Of a stretch of 64,000 bases of DNA, positions 35,275 to 45,719 are shown piece after piece (position 1 is the first letter of the stretch; each line of letters begins with the position of its first letter). Source of the DNA: Dama dama (Eukaryota; Chordata; Mammalia; Artiodactyla; Cervidae). The notes under the pieces are model-generated. The model searched no databases. It worked only from the letters and a program-made list of their open reading frames with translations, and was not told where the DNA came from. The position numbers were made by a program, and so were the translations under genes. The stretch is from contig NC_083714.1 of the NCBI RefSeq assembly GCF_033118175.1, forward strand, positions 11,532,001 through 11,596,000. The letters are read 5' to 3'.

Positions 35275-36038
35275 ACTAGACAGTCAGTCCTAGATGATAT
35301 CTCTCAGTTATCTTTCACTGTCGGTGTCCCTGGGGTCCTCCTTCCTAACTCCCAGCACACCTCCATGGGCCAGAGAACACCTATAGTCCCAACCACCACC
35401 AAGTACTCTCCCAAATTGGGATACTCAGCCTTCTCTCTCCACAGTAAAGAGGAATGCTGGGGTGAAGGGTTGATAGGCATAGATGTCTACAGGGCCAGCC
35501 CCAAAGGAGTAAATGTATTCACTAGGGCAAGGTCTGGAGAAGAAAAGTGATCCACAATAGCTATCCATATGATTATTATTCCTAGGAGTTCCAGTCTGTT
35601 AACTAAGGAGTACCTCATTCTATATGATTGACATGGAAGTCTCTACCCTTCACCCCGAGAGAGACCCCATGGCTTACTCAGGGGAATTCAGCTCCACCCT
35701 TGTAGGCAGAGGATACTAAAGGTGTGCTTACCTAGCAATTAGCCAGCCTGTGTATTTGGAGAGAGAGGTGCATTTCTTTCTTAATATCCTTTCACATAAC
35801 AAAATCAGTGCTGACTGGTTTACAGAGCCTGTCCAGGGCTAGGGAGGGGTGGCAAAGGCCTGCAGAATGGTTTCCTTCAGGCAGAAAGGAGGAAACTGAG
35901 GCAGGGAAGCTAGATTGTAAGTTCCCATCCAGTCTACACTGAGTTCTTACCAGGGACACCCAACGTTTATAAGAAAGCTCTGGGCTTCTTGAGGCTTTTA
36001 CACTCTCATCTCTCATTTTTACATCTTCCTTTCAAGCC
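35275..36038. other. No gene or repeat recognised
   Basis: Ordinary sequence. Confidence 0.5.
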
Positions 36039-36039
36039 G

Positions 36040-36132
36040 TGAGTCTCAACCCTCGCAGCGTATTAGAATTACCTGGGCAGCTTCAAAAAATACTGGTGCT
36101 GGGGCTTGACCCTCTGAGGTTCTATGACCCCT
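36040..36132 (+). mobile_element. MER5-like hAT fragment
   Basis: 'gtgagtctcaaccctcgcag', 'attagaattacctgggcagc' and the text after resemble the MER5 5' half. Confidence 0.6.
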
Positions 36133-36133
36133 C

Positions 36134-37244
36134 ACAAATTCATAAGCAAAAGTGCATGTGGGTGTGTGTGCGTATTTGGACTTTTCTGGGGACTTGGTTA
36201 GGGCCTCAAAGAACAATGTTGAAAATGAAAACCGTAAGCATGTGGGGTCCTGTGGGAAAGAGCCATGTTCTAGGCCTGCACGGTGGTCACGCTGTATCTC
36301 CATGTAGACAAGCAAGCGTTTCGAGATTTGGTTTCCTCATGGTTTCCCCCAGCGATCAGTACTCGCACCTGCTGTGCTTCCTCAGGTAGTTGTGAAGAGA
36401 TCCTGAACTACTAAAGACTGTACCAGAAAGAGCCCAACCCCCTCTCCACAGGGAAGGGCCCCATGTTACAAGATTAAGGAGGGTGTGGGTGGGGAGGTAA
36501 TGGAGGCAGCGGGAGCAGCATGGCACATCAAGAAAAGGCCATGCACAGTAACAAAGCAGCACACAAATGAGAGCAAATTAATACTGGGCCCTGAGAGAAC
36601 AGAACATTCAAACCGCAGGGGCAGAGCACCCATTGGAGCAGCGAGACCTTAGCAGGGAGAGGAAGTAGAAGAGCAGAGGGAGGGGAAATGGGCCAAGTGG
36701 GGGGGCGGTGGTCTTCAAAGCTGGGGAGGCTCACCGTGGCTAAGAGCAGAAGGGATGGGGTCAGCTATGAAGGAGGCAAAGAAAATGGTTGCAGGCACCC
36801 CAGGTGGGCCTGAGGAACAGGTAAGAGTACCCACAGCCCTTGGTGGGAGGTAGCCAGGGAGAGGCTGGGGAGTGGGAGGCATCGGGGGTGGGGGGAGACC
36901 AGTGAGGGGTGCAGAATCAACGCCCTGTTCGGGTTATAGCCAAAAGGAGTGTCCCTCCAGTTTCAACACATTTGGTTTCATCCTCTAGCGAGTGAACCCA
37001 GACCACAGGACAGAGTCACCAGGGCAGCTGCTGCTAAGTACAGAGCCAGTCCCCCCACCCCCTATTCCCTACTTTTTCTTCCTTCCTGGCAAAGCAATCA
37101 GGACCCACCTAACTGAGAGGCGGCAAGTGGGGCATTCCTCGATCCAGAAAGCCCTTGACACATCTTCGTGGAGACATGGCCTGGGAAGGGGCTGGTGTGT
37201 TAGACTAGAGTGGAATCCTAGAGTAGCATGATATTAAAAATATT
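36134..37244. other. No gene or repeat recognised
   Basis: Ordinary sequence, purine-rich near 36480-36710. Confidence 0.5.
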
Positions 37245-37249
37245 CTATC

Positions 37250-37375
37250 ACCAGACTTCCCTAGTGGTCCACCCAGTGGTTAAGAGTATGTGCTTCCACT
37301 GCGGGGGGCATGGGCTCCATCCCTGATCAGGGAACTAAGATTCCACATGCCAATGAGGCTGGAAATTTTTATTTT
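37250..37375 (+). mobile_element. CHR-type SINE, short form
   Basis: 'agacttccctagtggtccac' to 'agattccacatgccaatgag' then a T-rich stretch. Confidence 0.85.
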
Positions 37376-37459
37376 TTTTATATCACCTATATGGCTGAAC
37401 AGGCAGAATGGTCAGCGCCCCCCCCCCCCCTTTTTACTGAGCCAAGCATTAACCCTTTA

Positions 37460-37572
37460 GTTACTGGATCCCTGGAGAAGGAAATGGCAAGAATCCCATG
37501 GATGGAGGAGCCTGGCAGGCTGCAGTCCATAGGGTTGCAAAGAGTTGGACATGACTGAGCAAGTAACACACT
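37460..37572 (+). mobile_element. Bov-tA-type SINE, 5'-truncated and internally deleted
   Basis: 'ggagaaggaaatggcaagaa' runs straight into 'tcccatggatggaggagcc'. The usual middle piece is missing. It ends 'gactgagcaagtaacac'. Confidence 0.8.
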
Positions 37573-37574
37573 CT

Positions 37575-39788
37575 GGATCCAAAGGTGGTGGAGACAGTTG
37601 GATGGCACTCAGGGGACTTGGGGCAGTGTTTACCCATCACTCAATCAGGAACATGTGACGGGGCACAGGTGCTCACTGGAGAATGTCAGTCCTGATCCCG
37701 GGGCAGCTGGAATAAGTCCTGGGGGGTATAGTGGGTTCACAGGCAGAAAGATGCATCTGGGAAGCTGAGGGATCCTGGAGGCAAGATGGGGTGGGGGGCA
37801 ATTAACAAATCCTCTCTTTGCTTCCTAGCAAAGGTGGGTCAGACACTGGCGACATTGTTGAATAGCAGCACCAAGCTTATGCACACAGTGCCAACCCTTT
37901 GCCCCCTCTGATGCCCGTGCATACACAGTGCCCTGCCCAGTGTCCCCCTAGTAGGGGCCCACTCTGGAGGAAACATAAGTCTATCTCCATGCCAGATCGC
38001 CCAGAACCTGAGCCTGTTAAACACGAAGGGGAAATCAGCTAATCCAGTGCTCTCTTTTGACATGTGGGGAAACTGGGCCCTAGGAAGGAAAAGTATAGGA
38101 CCATACATCTAATTACTAATGGAGCTGGGATGAGCAGGAAGATGTCCCTGTTCCCAGCCTGGTGTATTTTCTATGTCTTCCTTTGCTGTTATTCCAAGTC
38201 TTCATTATAGTCGAGGGAAAATGCCAGAATATCCTCAGGGCCAGCCTCACACATAGGTAAACATGATGTGATCAAATATGTCTCCTCAATTGCCTGTCAC
38301 TGTGCCTGAAATTTCACCATCGGTGATTCATTCCTTCAGATTTTGAAGCTTTCTGGTCTTTCAGGGGGATATAGATGGGGGATTTATTGACAATCAGCAA
38401 GGAAAGGCTTTGCAAATTGGACTCAGGTTATGTAGCTAGGGGCAGACCAGCGGCAGCCAGCTCAAAGAGGAGGATGCAGGCTGGCATAGGTGTGGGAACT
38501 CGGGCTGAGATTCAATCCAGGGCCCAGGCCACCCTGAGGGGGCAAGGAAGGAGTACTTGATACACCCACATCCAAAGCTTTCATCACACCCTGGCTTGGG
38601 CGCTCAGAAAGTGTTTCCTCAGGAAACTGTATTGTGACCTAGGAGGCCTGAATCACTGCTGTGTGGCCCATGCTGGGGAGAAGGGTGGGAGAGTGAAGGA
38701 TAACATCAGGCTGTCTGGAGTGGTCGCAGGAGCACTTTATTAAGAGGAGCAGCCTGGGTGAAATGGATGTGACAAAGGAATCTGTGAAGACATTGAGTGG
38801 AGCCTCGAGGCTGCCAAAGAAGGCTGGGTGTAGAGTTTGTGCCTTCCCCAGGGACCTGCTGACTGAAGGTGCCCTGGCCCAAGGCCAGGCTCCTTTGTAT
38901 CATCGCTGCCTCTGATTTCCATCCTGGTTTGGCCCCAGAGCTGTGGGGTGCAGCTCCGGACTCAGCCAGCCATGGTCCCCAGAGGCCTCCCCGTTCTGCA
39001 TTGGTTCTGTATTTTTATATGGAAGAAGCTTTGGGGTGACAGTCTGGTGGGAAGAGGGAAAGGAAGGAAAGAGGCTAGCAGATTTTTCTGGAAATGGTTT
39101 GCCTGGAAAGACCCTGTGTTTCCTTAGTCTGTGTGTTTACTTGGGGTAGCAGAGGGTAGGGGAGACTACTTTTGGAAATTTGGGAATATGTCTCGTAACT
39201 GTATTGCATAGCAAGTGTACTATTGTAATTTAGATTATAGGTCTATTTGACGGCACTTGCAGGAGAGAACTGAGCAAATTTAAGACCCTCCCAGAGGCTC
39301 CACTAGTTCTGTTGTAGATTTCAGTCAGCTGGACTGAACCCAGAACCCCTAGCTTCTGAAAGTGTAGAGCATTCACCCTGAGGGCCACCACTGCTGTGTG
39401 ACATGAGCCCTTTGCTTCCTGAAAGGGTGTCTCTGGTGGCCTCAAATGGTTTCTACCCAGATATGTCCGGTGGGCTCAATGGAGGTGGGGGGGCGGGGAG
39501 GATGCTGCCATTGCCGGGAATTAGAGACCCAGAGACAAAACTGCCACCCATCCTGGTTCCACTCAAGTCCCCCAAACAATCTTCCTGGCTTAAGACCAGG
39601 TCATCACTAACCTTGGTGTCATGGGCACTGCTGATGGAAAACGATGTTTCACAGAGCAGAGACTCCTGTGAGTGCAGAATCACTGATTCGGGGAAGATGG
39701 AATTCAGTGCAATCAATTTGGGAGAGTCAGCCAGGATTTCTCTTAAGCTTTTTTTCCCAGCAGCCCCCTCCCACCTTGGAGACAGACT
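37575..39788. other. Mostly unassigned
   Basis: A probable MIR scrap (gtggggaaactgggccctag) lies at 38060-38110. No gene recognised in 2.2 kb. Confidence 0.45.
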
Positions 39789-39794
39789 AATCCC

Positions 39795-39995
39795 TGACAT
39801 TTGTCTAGTGGCTTTATACTTTTCAAAGCTCCTTCACATCCATTATCTCCATTGAACCTCAAGACACCCCCATGAAGTAGGAAGGTAAGGTGTTATTATC
39901 CCTGTTTGACCAACAAGAAAACTGAGGTCCTGAAAGGATACATGACTCATCCAGGGTCACACAGCTATTTAGTCGAAAGAACTAGGACTTTAAAT
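39795..39995 (-). mobile_element. MIR SINE, antisense
   Basis: 'cattatctccattgaacctc', 'aacaagaaaactgaggtcct' and 'catccagggtcacacagct' are reversed MIR. Confidence 0.85.
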
Positions 39996-39996
39996 G

Positions 39997-40838
39997 TGTT
40001 TCCTAACTACCAGCCCTGTGTGCCTTCCACCTCCCATGTAGACTCCCCCACAGAACTGTGGAGGTGCATAGTGGATGCAAATAAACATTTGCCAAATGAA
40101 TGACTGAGTGAATAAGCAGGGCAAGGGAGGGAAGAATACAAGTTCTCGAACTGCTCTTTTTTACGATCAGAATAGAAGGGCAGGGATACTGTGTTATTTC
40201 ATTTTAACCAGGAAGGAAGGAATAAGAGGCCTTTCCCATTTCACAGATGTCATTGCCATGGCAGGAAGATTAGGGTAGCTCCTATTAAGAACCTACGGGG
40301 CTCAGTCTCACCAGAAGGCTGCCTTCCACGCATTCTTTAAAGAGGAGTGGGTGGTGTGATCCCTGCAGTTCCCCAAGATTCTCCCATGGGTGTCTGAGAA
40401 CACTGGCTACTTGCTCTTTTAAGGGCCCCTGCCCCTGCCACCTTTGATCTTTCTAGCATAACCCACACCTCGAAGACTCACTGGCTGTCTCCTGAATCAC
40501 ACCTGGAGATTACCTCCTTGACCTTTTTGTCTTCCACAAGGCCTGGCACTAGCAGGTGAATTGTCTGAGGTAAGGAGGGATGACTACTCCCTGGCACTAG
40601 CACAATGGTCAGGATCCTACCTCCCAGGGCCTCTACCCGCCACCTCCACCAGCAAACTGGCCTGGAGTTGCCACCTGCCCCTAGTCCTGTCTGGAAAATG
40701 GGGAAAGAGGAGGTGGGGACACAGGTATTCAAATAAGTGCTTTGCAGCAGCACAGAGTTGCTTTTGAGGCAGGTAGCAGTGAATTTGCCATCCTTCGTGT
40801 TTCTGAACTTGGCTTCCCAAATTATTCCCAGCTTATTC
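39997..40838. other. No gene or repeat recognised
   Basis: The minus-strand frame at 40478-40987 overlaps a MIR and has no recognised family. Confidence 0.5.
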
Positions 40839-40839
40839 C

Positions 40840-40975
40840 CAGCTCTTGCATTTGGGTCTACTTGCTTTGCTCCCCTGAGCCTCGGTTTTATTTTCTGTAC
40901 AATGGGGAGGATGCTGAGATAAGAAGATGATTGGAAAGCACAGTGCCCGGCACTTAGTAGGTGCTCACCCAGGGG
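40840..40975 (+). mobile_element. MIR SINE at the edge of the CpG island
   Basis: 'gagcctcggttttattttct', 'gtacaatggggaggatgctg' and 'cacttagtaggtgctcaccc' are sense MIR. Confidence 0.75.
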
Positions 40976-41247
40976 CAGCTGGATCATCTGCCTGACACAG
41001 TACTTGGAGCGCCCCCCGCCCCCCGCTCCCCCGCGGAGGCCCGTTCAAGGGGCAGGATGAGGGCTCCTCCGCGGCGGATTGCGGGGCGGGTGAGAGGCAG
41101 CGGACGCCGTGTTTACCAGCTGCCTCGCTAGTTCGCCACCTCAGCTCAGCCGCGGCTCTGGGGCTGAGCCAGTCGCCTCCGTCTTTAAGATTCTGGTCAC
41201 AGCGGGGCTGGGTTTCTCAGGCAGGCGTGATCTTTCTCTTCCTACAG

Positions 41248-41387
41248 ACGCCGCTGCCTGCCGCTACCGTGCTACCGTCGGTGCTGGGCACAGCCTGGGG
41301 CAGCGCGAGGGGAGACAGCCAGAGGGTGGCCAGAGGGTTCCCCGGGCTGGGCAGCTGCCCAGCCCCGGCGCAAAGAGGGCCCCGACA
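41248..41387 (+). other. Candidate 5' untranslated exon inside the CpG island
   Basis: A pyrimidine tract ending in CTACAG (41231-41247) is followed 140 bases later by a GTAAGT donor at 41388. The interval is GC-rich and lies in the CpG island. If transcription starts upstream, near 41000-41200, this would be a second non-coding exon. Alternatively the donor alone may end a longer first exon. Splice signals are seen; use as an exon is inferred. Confidence 0.35.
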
Positions 41388-41701
41388 GTAAGTACCGCCC
41401 TCCGAGCAGCCGGGTTTGAGATCGCCTAGGAAAGGATCAAAAGTGGGGCGCCCAGCTGGTGAGGCCGGTGTCTGTGGGGTTGGGGTGCTCGGGGTCCTCG
41501 CCGGCTCCACGCAGCGACTCCGGGCGGCACTGGCATGGGTCCCTGGTCCAGGGTTTGCGTCCGCTGGGCGCCAGCAGTCCATGGACGAGGGGACAGAGTT
41601 GGCGCGTCGAGAGCCGACATCCCTCCTTCTCCCATCCTGGGTCCCCAGGGAACCCTTCGGGTTGACAGGCCGCCCGCGTGCCCCTTCGCGGTGCCACTCG
41701 C

Positions 41702-41708
41702 TATAAAA
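41702..41708 (+). promoter_or_regulatory. TATA-like motif in the CpG island
   Basis: TATAAAA occurs in otherwise GC-rich sequence, downstream of the candidate exon donor. It could drive an alternative start about 30 bases further on. One short motif is weak evidence. Confidence 0.25.
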
Positions 41709-42239
41709 TTGGAAGACAAGATGCGCGGGGCTGAGGGTTTGGACGCCGCTGGAAAAGTGGCAGCTCAAGCGGGAAGTTTTCCGCTGGAAGTGGGGGTGGC
41801 CAGGGGGGCGGTGGTGGTGGGAAGGAGAGCTGGAAACCCAGACGCACTCGCCCGCGGGGCAGGGGCGACCCCTCCGGGGGACTCGGCCCCGCCCTCCCCG
41901 CAGCCGCCCCGCCCCCAAAGCTCAGCCCCCAGGAGGGAGCCGGGTATCTGAACTGCCGGGGTGGGCGGGGGGAGGGGGGGGAACGGGAAGGGGGGCCTCT
42001 AGGCGCCCTCCTCACAGCACCTAGTCTTCCCAAGGGCGTTTGCACCCAGACTGACTTGCCCTTTCGCGTTCAGGAAGCATTGCGAGGCTGAGAAACGAGA
42101 CTGCCCTACGAGATGATGCTTACTTGTAGAAAGCTTGGCAGGGAAGATGTAGGCCTCTACCTGTCATTTTTTTTTCTTGAGCTGTGTACAGTTGGGGGGC
42201 GGGGAGGGTAGTGTGTGAAATCACAAAGGTGAGTTCGAG

Positions 42240-42545
42240 AGTACCAACGATCATAGTAGTTACTATTACTATATGCCAAGAATTGTGCTAAGCTCGTTAG
42301 GTAGTAATGAGAAGTCGTGTACAATAAGAACTGTAGCTGGTGTTCACTCAGTGCTTTCTGCATATGGGGACACAGTTGTTGTAAGTGCTTTACCTGTATT
42401 TAATCTTCAGAACAACTCTGTGAGATAAAACCTGATATTTTCCCCATTTTACACATGAGGAAATTGAGGTGGTAGAAACTGAGGGGTGGACAAGCCCAAG
42501 GTCCCACAGCTAGTGAGAAGCAGAGCTGGGCTTCCTACCCCACCC
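42240..42545 (-). mobile_element. MIR SINE, antisense (probably two copies)
   Basis: Two successive starts ('ctatatgccaagaattgtgc' and 'gtaagtgctttacctgtatt') precede 'atgaggaaattgaggtgg' and 'aaggtcccacagctagtga'. Confidence 0.75.
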
Positions 42546-42789
42546 CCACCGTGATCGTCACTCCCTACTGTTAATGGCTAGAAATATGATGAGAACTTGA
42601 CTTTAATGAAGTAATAATACAGGCTTTGTTTTCCCCACAGCAAAGCTTGCTTATTCTGTAGATCTGAAGTCAGGGCCCAAGGTCCAAAGAGATTTGCAAC
42701 AATTTCAAATCATCCTCATTACATTCTGTGGTGAGAGGCAAACCTAGTGGGCTGTAACAGGACAGCAGATCATATTAGTATCTAAACAT

Positions 42790-42985
42790 AACAACGATAA
42801 CAGTCATTGCTAATAGCCATTAGTAATTGACACTTACTTTGTACCTTTCATCGTCAGGTAGGTACTTTGAAGTAGGTACTGTCGTGAGCCCCATTTTATA
42901 GATGAGGGAACTGAGGCTCAAGAGGTTAAGTAACTTGCCACAGAGTTGGGATTCCAGCCCAGATCTTCTGGCTCCAAAGTCCAGG
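42790..42985 (-). mobile_element. MIR SINE, antisense
   Basis: 'gacacttactttgtaccttt', 'gagggaactgaggctcaag' and 'taagtaacttgccacagagt' are reversed MIR. Confidence 0.85.
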
Positions 42986-43065
42986 TTGGACCAAACCTTT
43001 GGCAGATGTGCACCAACTCTTTGAGCCATCTCCTCCCCAGCCAGTTGCCCAGGGCTCTGCTCAGC

Positions 43066-43268
43066 ATTGGAAAAGCCCCTGATGCTGGGAAAGATTGAGG
43101 GCAGGAGGAGAAGGGGGCGACAGAAGGTGAGATGGTTGGATGGCATCACTGACTCAATGGACATGAGTTTGAGCAGACTCTGGGAGATGGCGAAGGACAG
43201 GGAAGCCTGGTGCACTGCAGTCCATGGGGTCTCAAAGAGTCGGACATGACTGAGCTACTGAACAACAA
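43066..43268 (+). mobile_element. BovB LINE 3' end
   Basis: Sense 200-bp 3' terminus from 'ggaaaagcccctgatgctgg' to 'gagctactgaac'. Confidence 0.9.
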
Positions 43269-43269
43269 C

Positions 43270-44213
43270 TGCACTGTCCCCTCCATTTCCCAGCCCTCTG
43301 TTTGCATTGATGAAAGGATTGTACAAGTTGGTGGAGAAAGGGTTTCCTAAAGAACATGGAGCATTCTGCATGGATTTGGGTTTTGTTGTTGTACTAAGTC
43401 CTGGGCCTGTAACATCAATAAGTTGTTACGCTTTATAAGTTTTATTAATTAGACAAGTGTCTGGTCTGCTGGTTTGGAGCTGTTAATCTGACGTTATGGC
43501 TCTATCTGAGTACCTCTGTTCAGAATTGCTTTCTAAAAAGTTTTTAGAGCCTGATTTGCAGTGCTGAGCAAAGTCATCTCTCTACCTCCCAGGGAGGGAG
43601 AAAGGGCTTCTTTTTCTGGCAGGACTTCAATAACTGAGACTGTAGCCTGTGTAGAAATATTGCTGTTTCTATTGATTTTTGTCCCTCCTTCCCCCAGGAT
43701 GGCCCCTGTGAACTGAACGAAATGTGGCCAGGTTTGGAGGGGCTCTTTCTGGGGCACAGGTGGCCCTGCAGTCGGGATATTTGTCATTTCGTACTATTAT
43801 CCCTATCTTGTTCACAGAGTTGGCTTCCACAGACCTGCTGCCATGTGGGCATAATGGCGTTTGAGCTTTGTAGCTTTGGTCTCCATTATTATGGCTGGAT
43901 TTCAGTGCATCCACTAGTGGGCCACCCTTTCTGCCTCTTCCCATGAAAGAGGGGTCTTCCATGTGTAGCTTTTGGCTGGTGTATAGATATGTGGCTGGTA
44001 ACCCAGTGTTGGGCTGTGTCTCTGGTTGTGTCTGTGACCTCTTCTGAGTTCAGTGCATCATCTCAGAAGGCTACATGAAAGGGGCCACTGGGTAGCACTA
44101 GCCCTCCGCCCTCATTCCCATACCTAGAAATTAAATACTGACTTGAGTTATGCCTGATTTTTTTCTATGACCTTTTTTTCATTATACCAGCTTCAATAGC
44201 TAGAGGTTTCCCT
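43270..44213. other. No gene or repeat recognised
   Basis: Ordinary sequence. Confidence 0.5.
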
Positions 44214-44214
44214 C

Positions 44215-44545
44215 TTCACTGAATCTTTTCCTTTCCTGGAATGCCCTTCTCTGTCCGTCTGCTGGACTCCTCGCCTTCACCACTCAGCTTGGGGTGAGGG
44301 GGCTCTGGCGGGAGTCATAGGGTGGGGGGAAGAGCCCTCCTCTCTTTCCTATGGCATCCCCTGCTGCCCCTGTGGTGCCAGGCGACACATGGTTTTATAT
44401 TTGTGTGTTGACATACCTGCCCCCACCTCAGACTGCAACCTCCCTGAGGGGAGAGACTGGCACTAGTTTTTCTTCAGTACCCAGCACTGTGCCTGGCACA
44501 TAGTAGGTGCTCAGTAAATTTTTGTTGTGTGTATGAATGAATGCT
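44215..44545 (+). mobile_element. L2 LINE 3' end
   Basis: 'cctggaatgcccttctctg', 'gcaacctccctgaggggaga' and 'gcctggcacatagtaggtgc' follow the sense L2 3' terminus. Confidence 0.8.
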
Positions 44546-44600
44546 ATCTAAGAGCCTGTGGAGGGAGCCCCTGACTTACAATGAGGAGAATAGCTAATAA

Positions 44601-44807
44601 GGCTTCCCAGGTGGCACTAGTGGTAAAGAATACGCCTGCAATTCAGGAGACATGGGTTCGATCCCTGAGTCAGGAAGATCCCCTGGAAGAGGAAATGACA
44701 ACCCACTCCAGTATTCTTGCCTGGGAAATCCCATGGACAGAGGACCCTGATGGGCTACAGTCCATAGGGTCGAAAAGAGTCAGACACTATTGAGTGATTG
44801 AGCACAT
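44601..44807 (+). mobile_element. Bov-tA-type SINE with perfect 12-bp target-site duplication
   Basis: Full sense copy from 'ggcttcccaggtggcactag' to 'tgattgagcacat'. AATAGCTAATAA flanks it at 44589-44600 and 44808-44819. Confidence 0.95.
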
Positions 44808-44821
44808 AATAGCTAATAATA

Positions 44822-45372
44822 ATAGCTCTGCTATTATTCTTCTTAAAAGAGGGCAGGTGGGAGCAGAGCTGGCATTATGATGTAACAGAGTCCCAGCTCT
44901 GCATATGTGAATCACTGAAAAAAATACAAATACCCTGTAATGCCAAAACCTGAATGCTTGGGGAAGGACTTTTCTGGTTAATAGAATGTTCTGGGTAATT
45001 CTGAGGATTAGGTAAAAAAAAAAAAAAAGTTATTTTTCTTACCCTTTTTGGTTCTTTCTACAATGTCTAGGTCTAGTTTTAAAACCAGAAATAATGAGTT
45101 GAGTCTTGGGGGTCCATCATTGAAACAGTGTTGCCAAGTAGGCAGCCTGTGGGTTCTTGGAATTCCTTAGGATCCTGTCTCCCTCAAGCCTGGTTGCACA
45201 GTTGGATGTAATCTCCTTAACACCCCCACAGCCACTCAAAAACAAGTCTATAGGCCCTTTGAGGTTTTGCAATTTTACTGCCATTCACATCCTGGAAACC
45301 AACTAACAACGTGCAGGAGGTGCTGGCTAACTCACACCTTATGAGATCGGCACCTGCTCTTGCCCTTAACTT
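44822..45372. other. No gene or repeat recognised
   Basis: Ordinary sequence with an A15-16 run near 45013. Confidence 0.5.
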
Positions 45373-45377
45373 TGTTA

Positions 45378-45715
45378 AAAATACTTTTATCTATTTATTT
45401 TTATTTTTTGGCTATGCTGGGTCTTCCTTGCTCTGCAGGCTTTTCTCTAATTGTGGCAAGCAGGAGCTACTCTTCATTGCAGTGCACAAGCTTCTCATTG
45501 TGATGGCTTCTCTTGTTGCAGAGCACAGGCTCTAGGGTGCACAGCTTCAGTAGTTGCGGCACATGGGCTCAGTAATTGCGACTCCGTCTCTAGAACACAG
45601 GCTCAATAGTGTTGCACACAGGCTTAGTTGCTCCAAGGCATGTAGTATCTTCCTGGACCAGGGATCAAACCTGTGCCTCCTGCATTGGCCGGTAGATTCT
45701 TTACCACCGGAAAGC
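45378..45715 (-). mobile_element. CHR-type SINE, antisense, long form
   Basis: 'ttttttggctatgctgggtc' with repeated 'gttgc' blocks to the reversed head 'ttaccaccggaaagcac'. Confidence 0.85.
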
Positions 45716-45719
45716 ACCT

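Larger units (their letters stand above)
40985..42080 (+). promoter_or_regulatory. CpG island, candidate promoter of the FRMPD3-like gene
   Basis: About 1.1 kb of GC-rich DNA dense in CG dinucleotides, which are rare elsewhere in the window. It has several GGGCGG or CCGCCC GC-box-like motifs. Unmethylated CpG islands usually mark promoters. It is the only such island here and lies 16 kb upstream of the first PDZ exon on the same strand, so the likeliest role is the gene's 5' end. It could also serve an unrecognised transcript on either strand. Long frames on both strands inside it look like by-products of GC richness. Confidence 0.65.

Noticed and set aside
41217..41918. 233-codon minus-strand frame in the CpG island
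   Set aside because: Low-complexity proline, arginine and serine content typical of CpG islands. Competing frames exist on the other strand.
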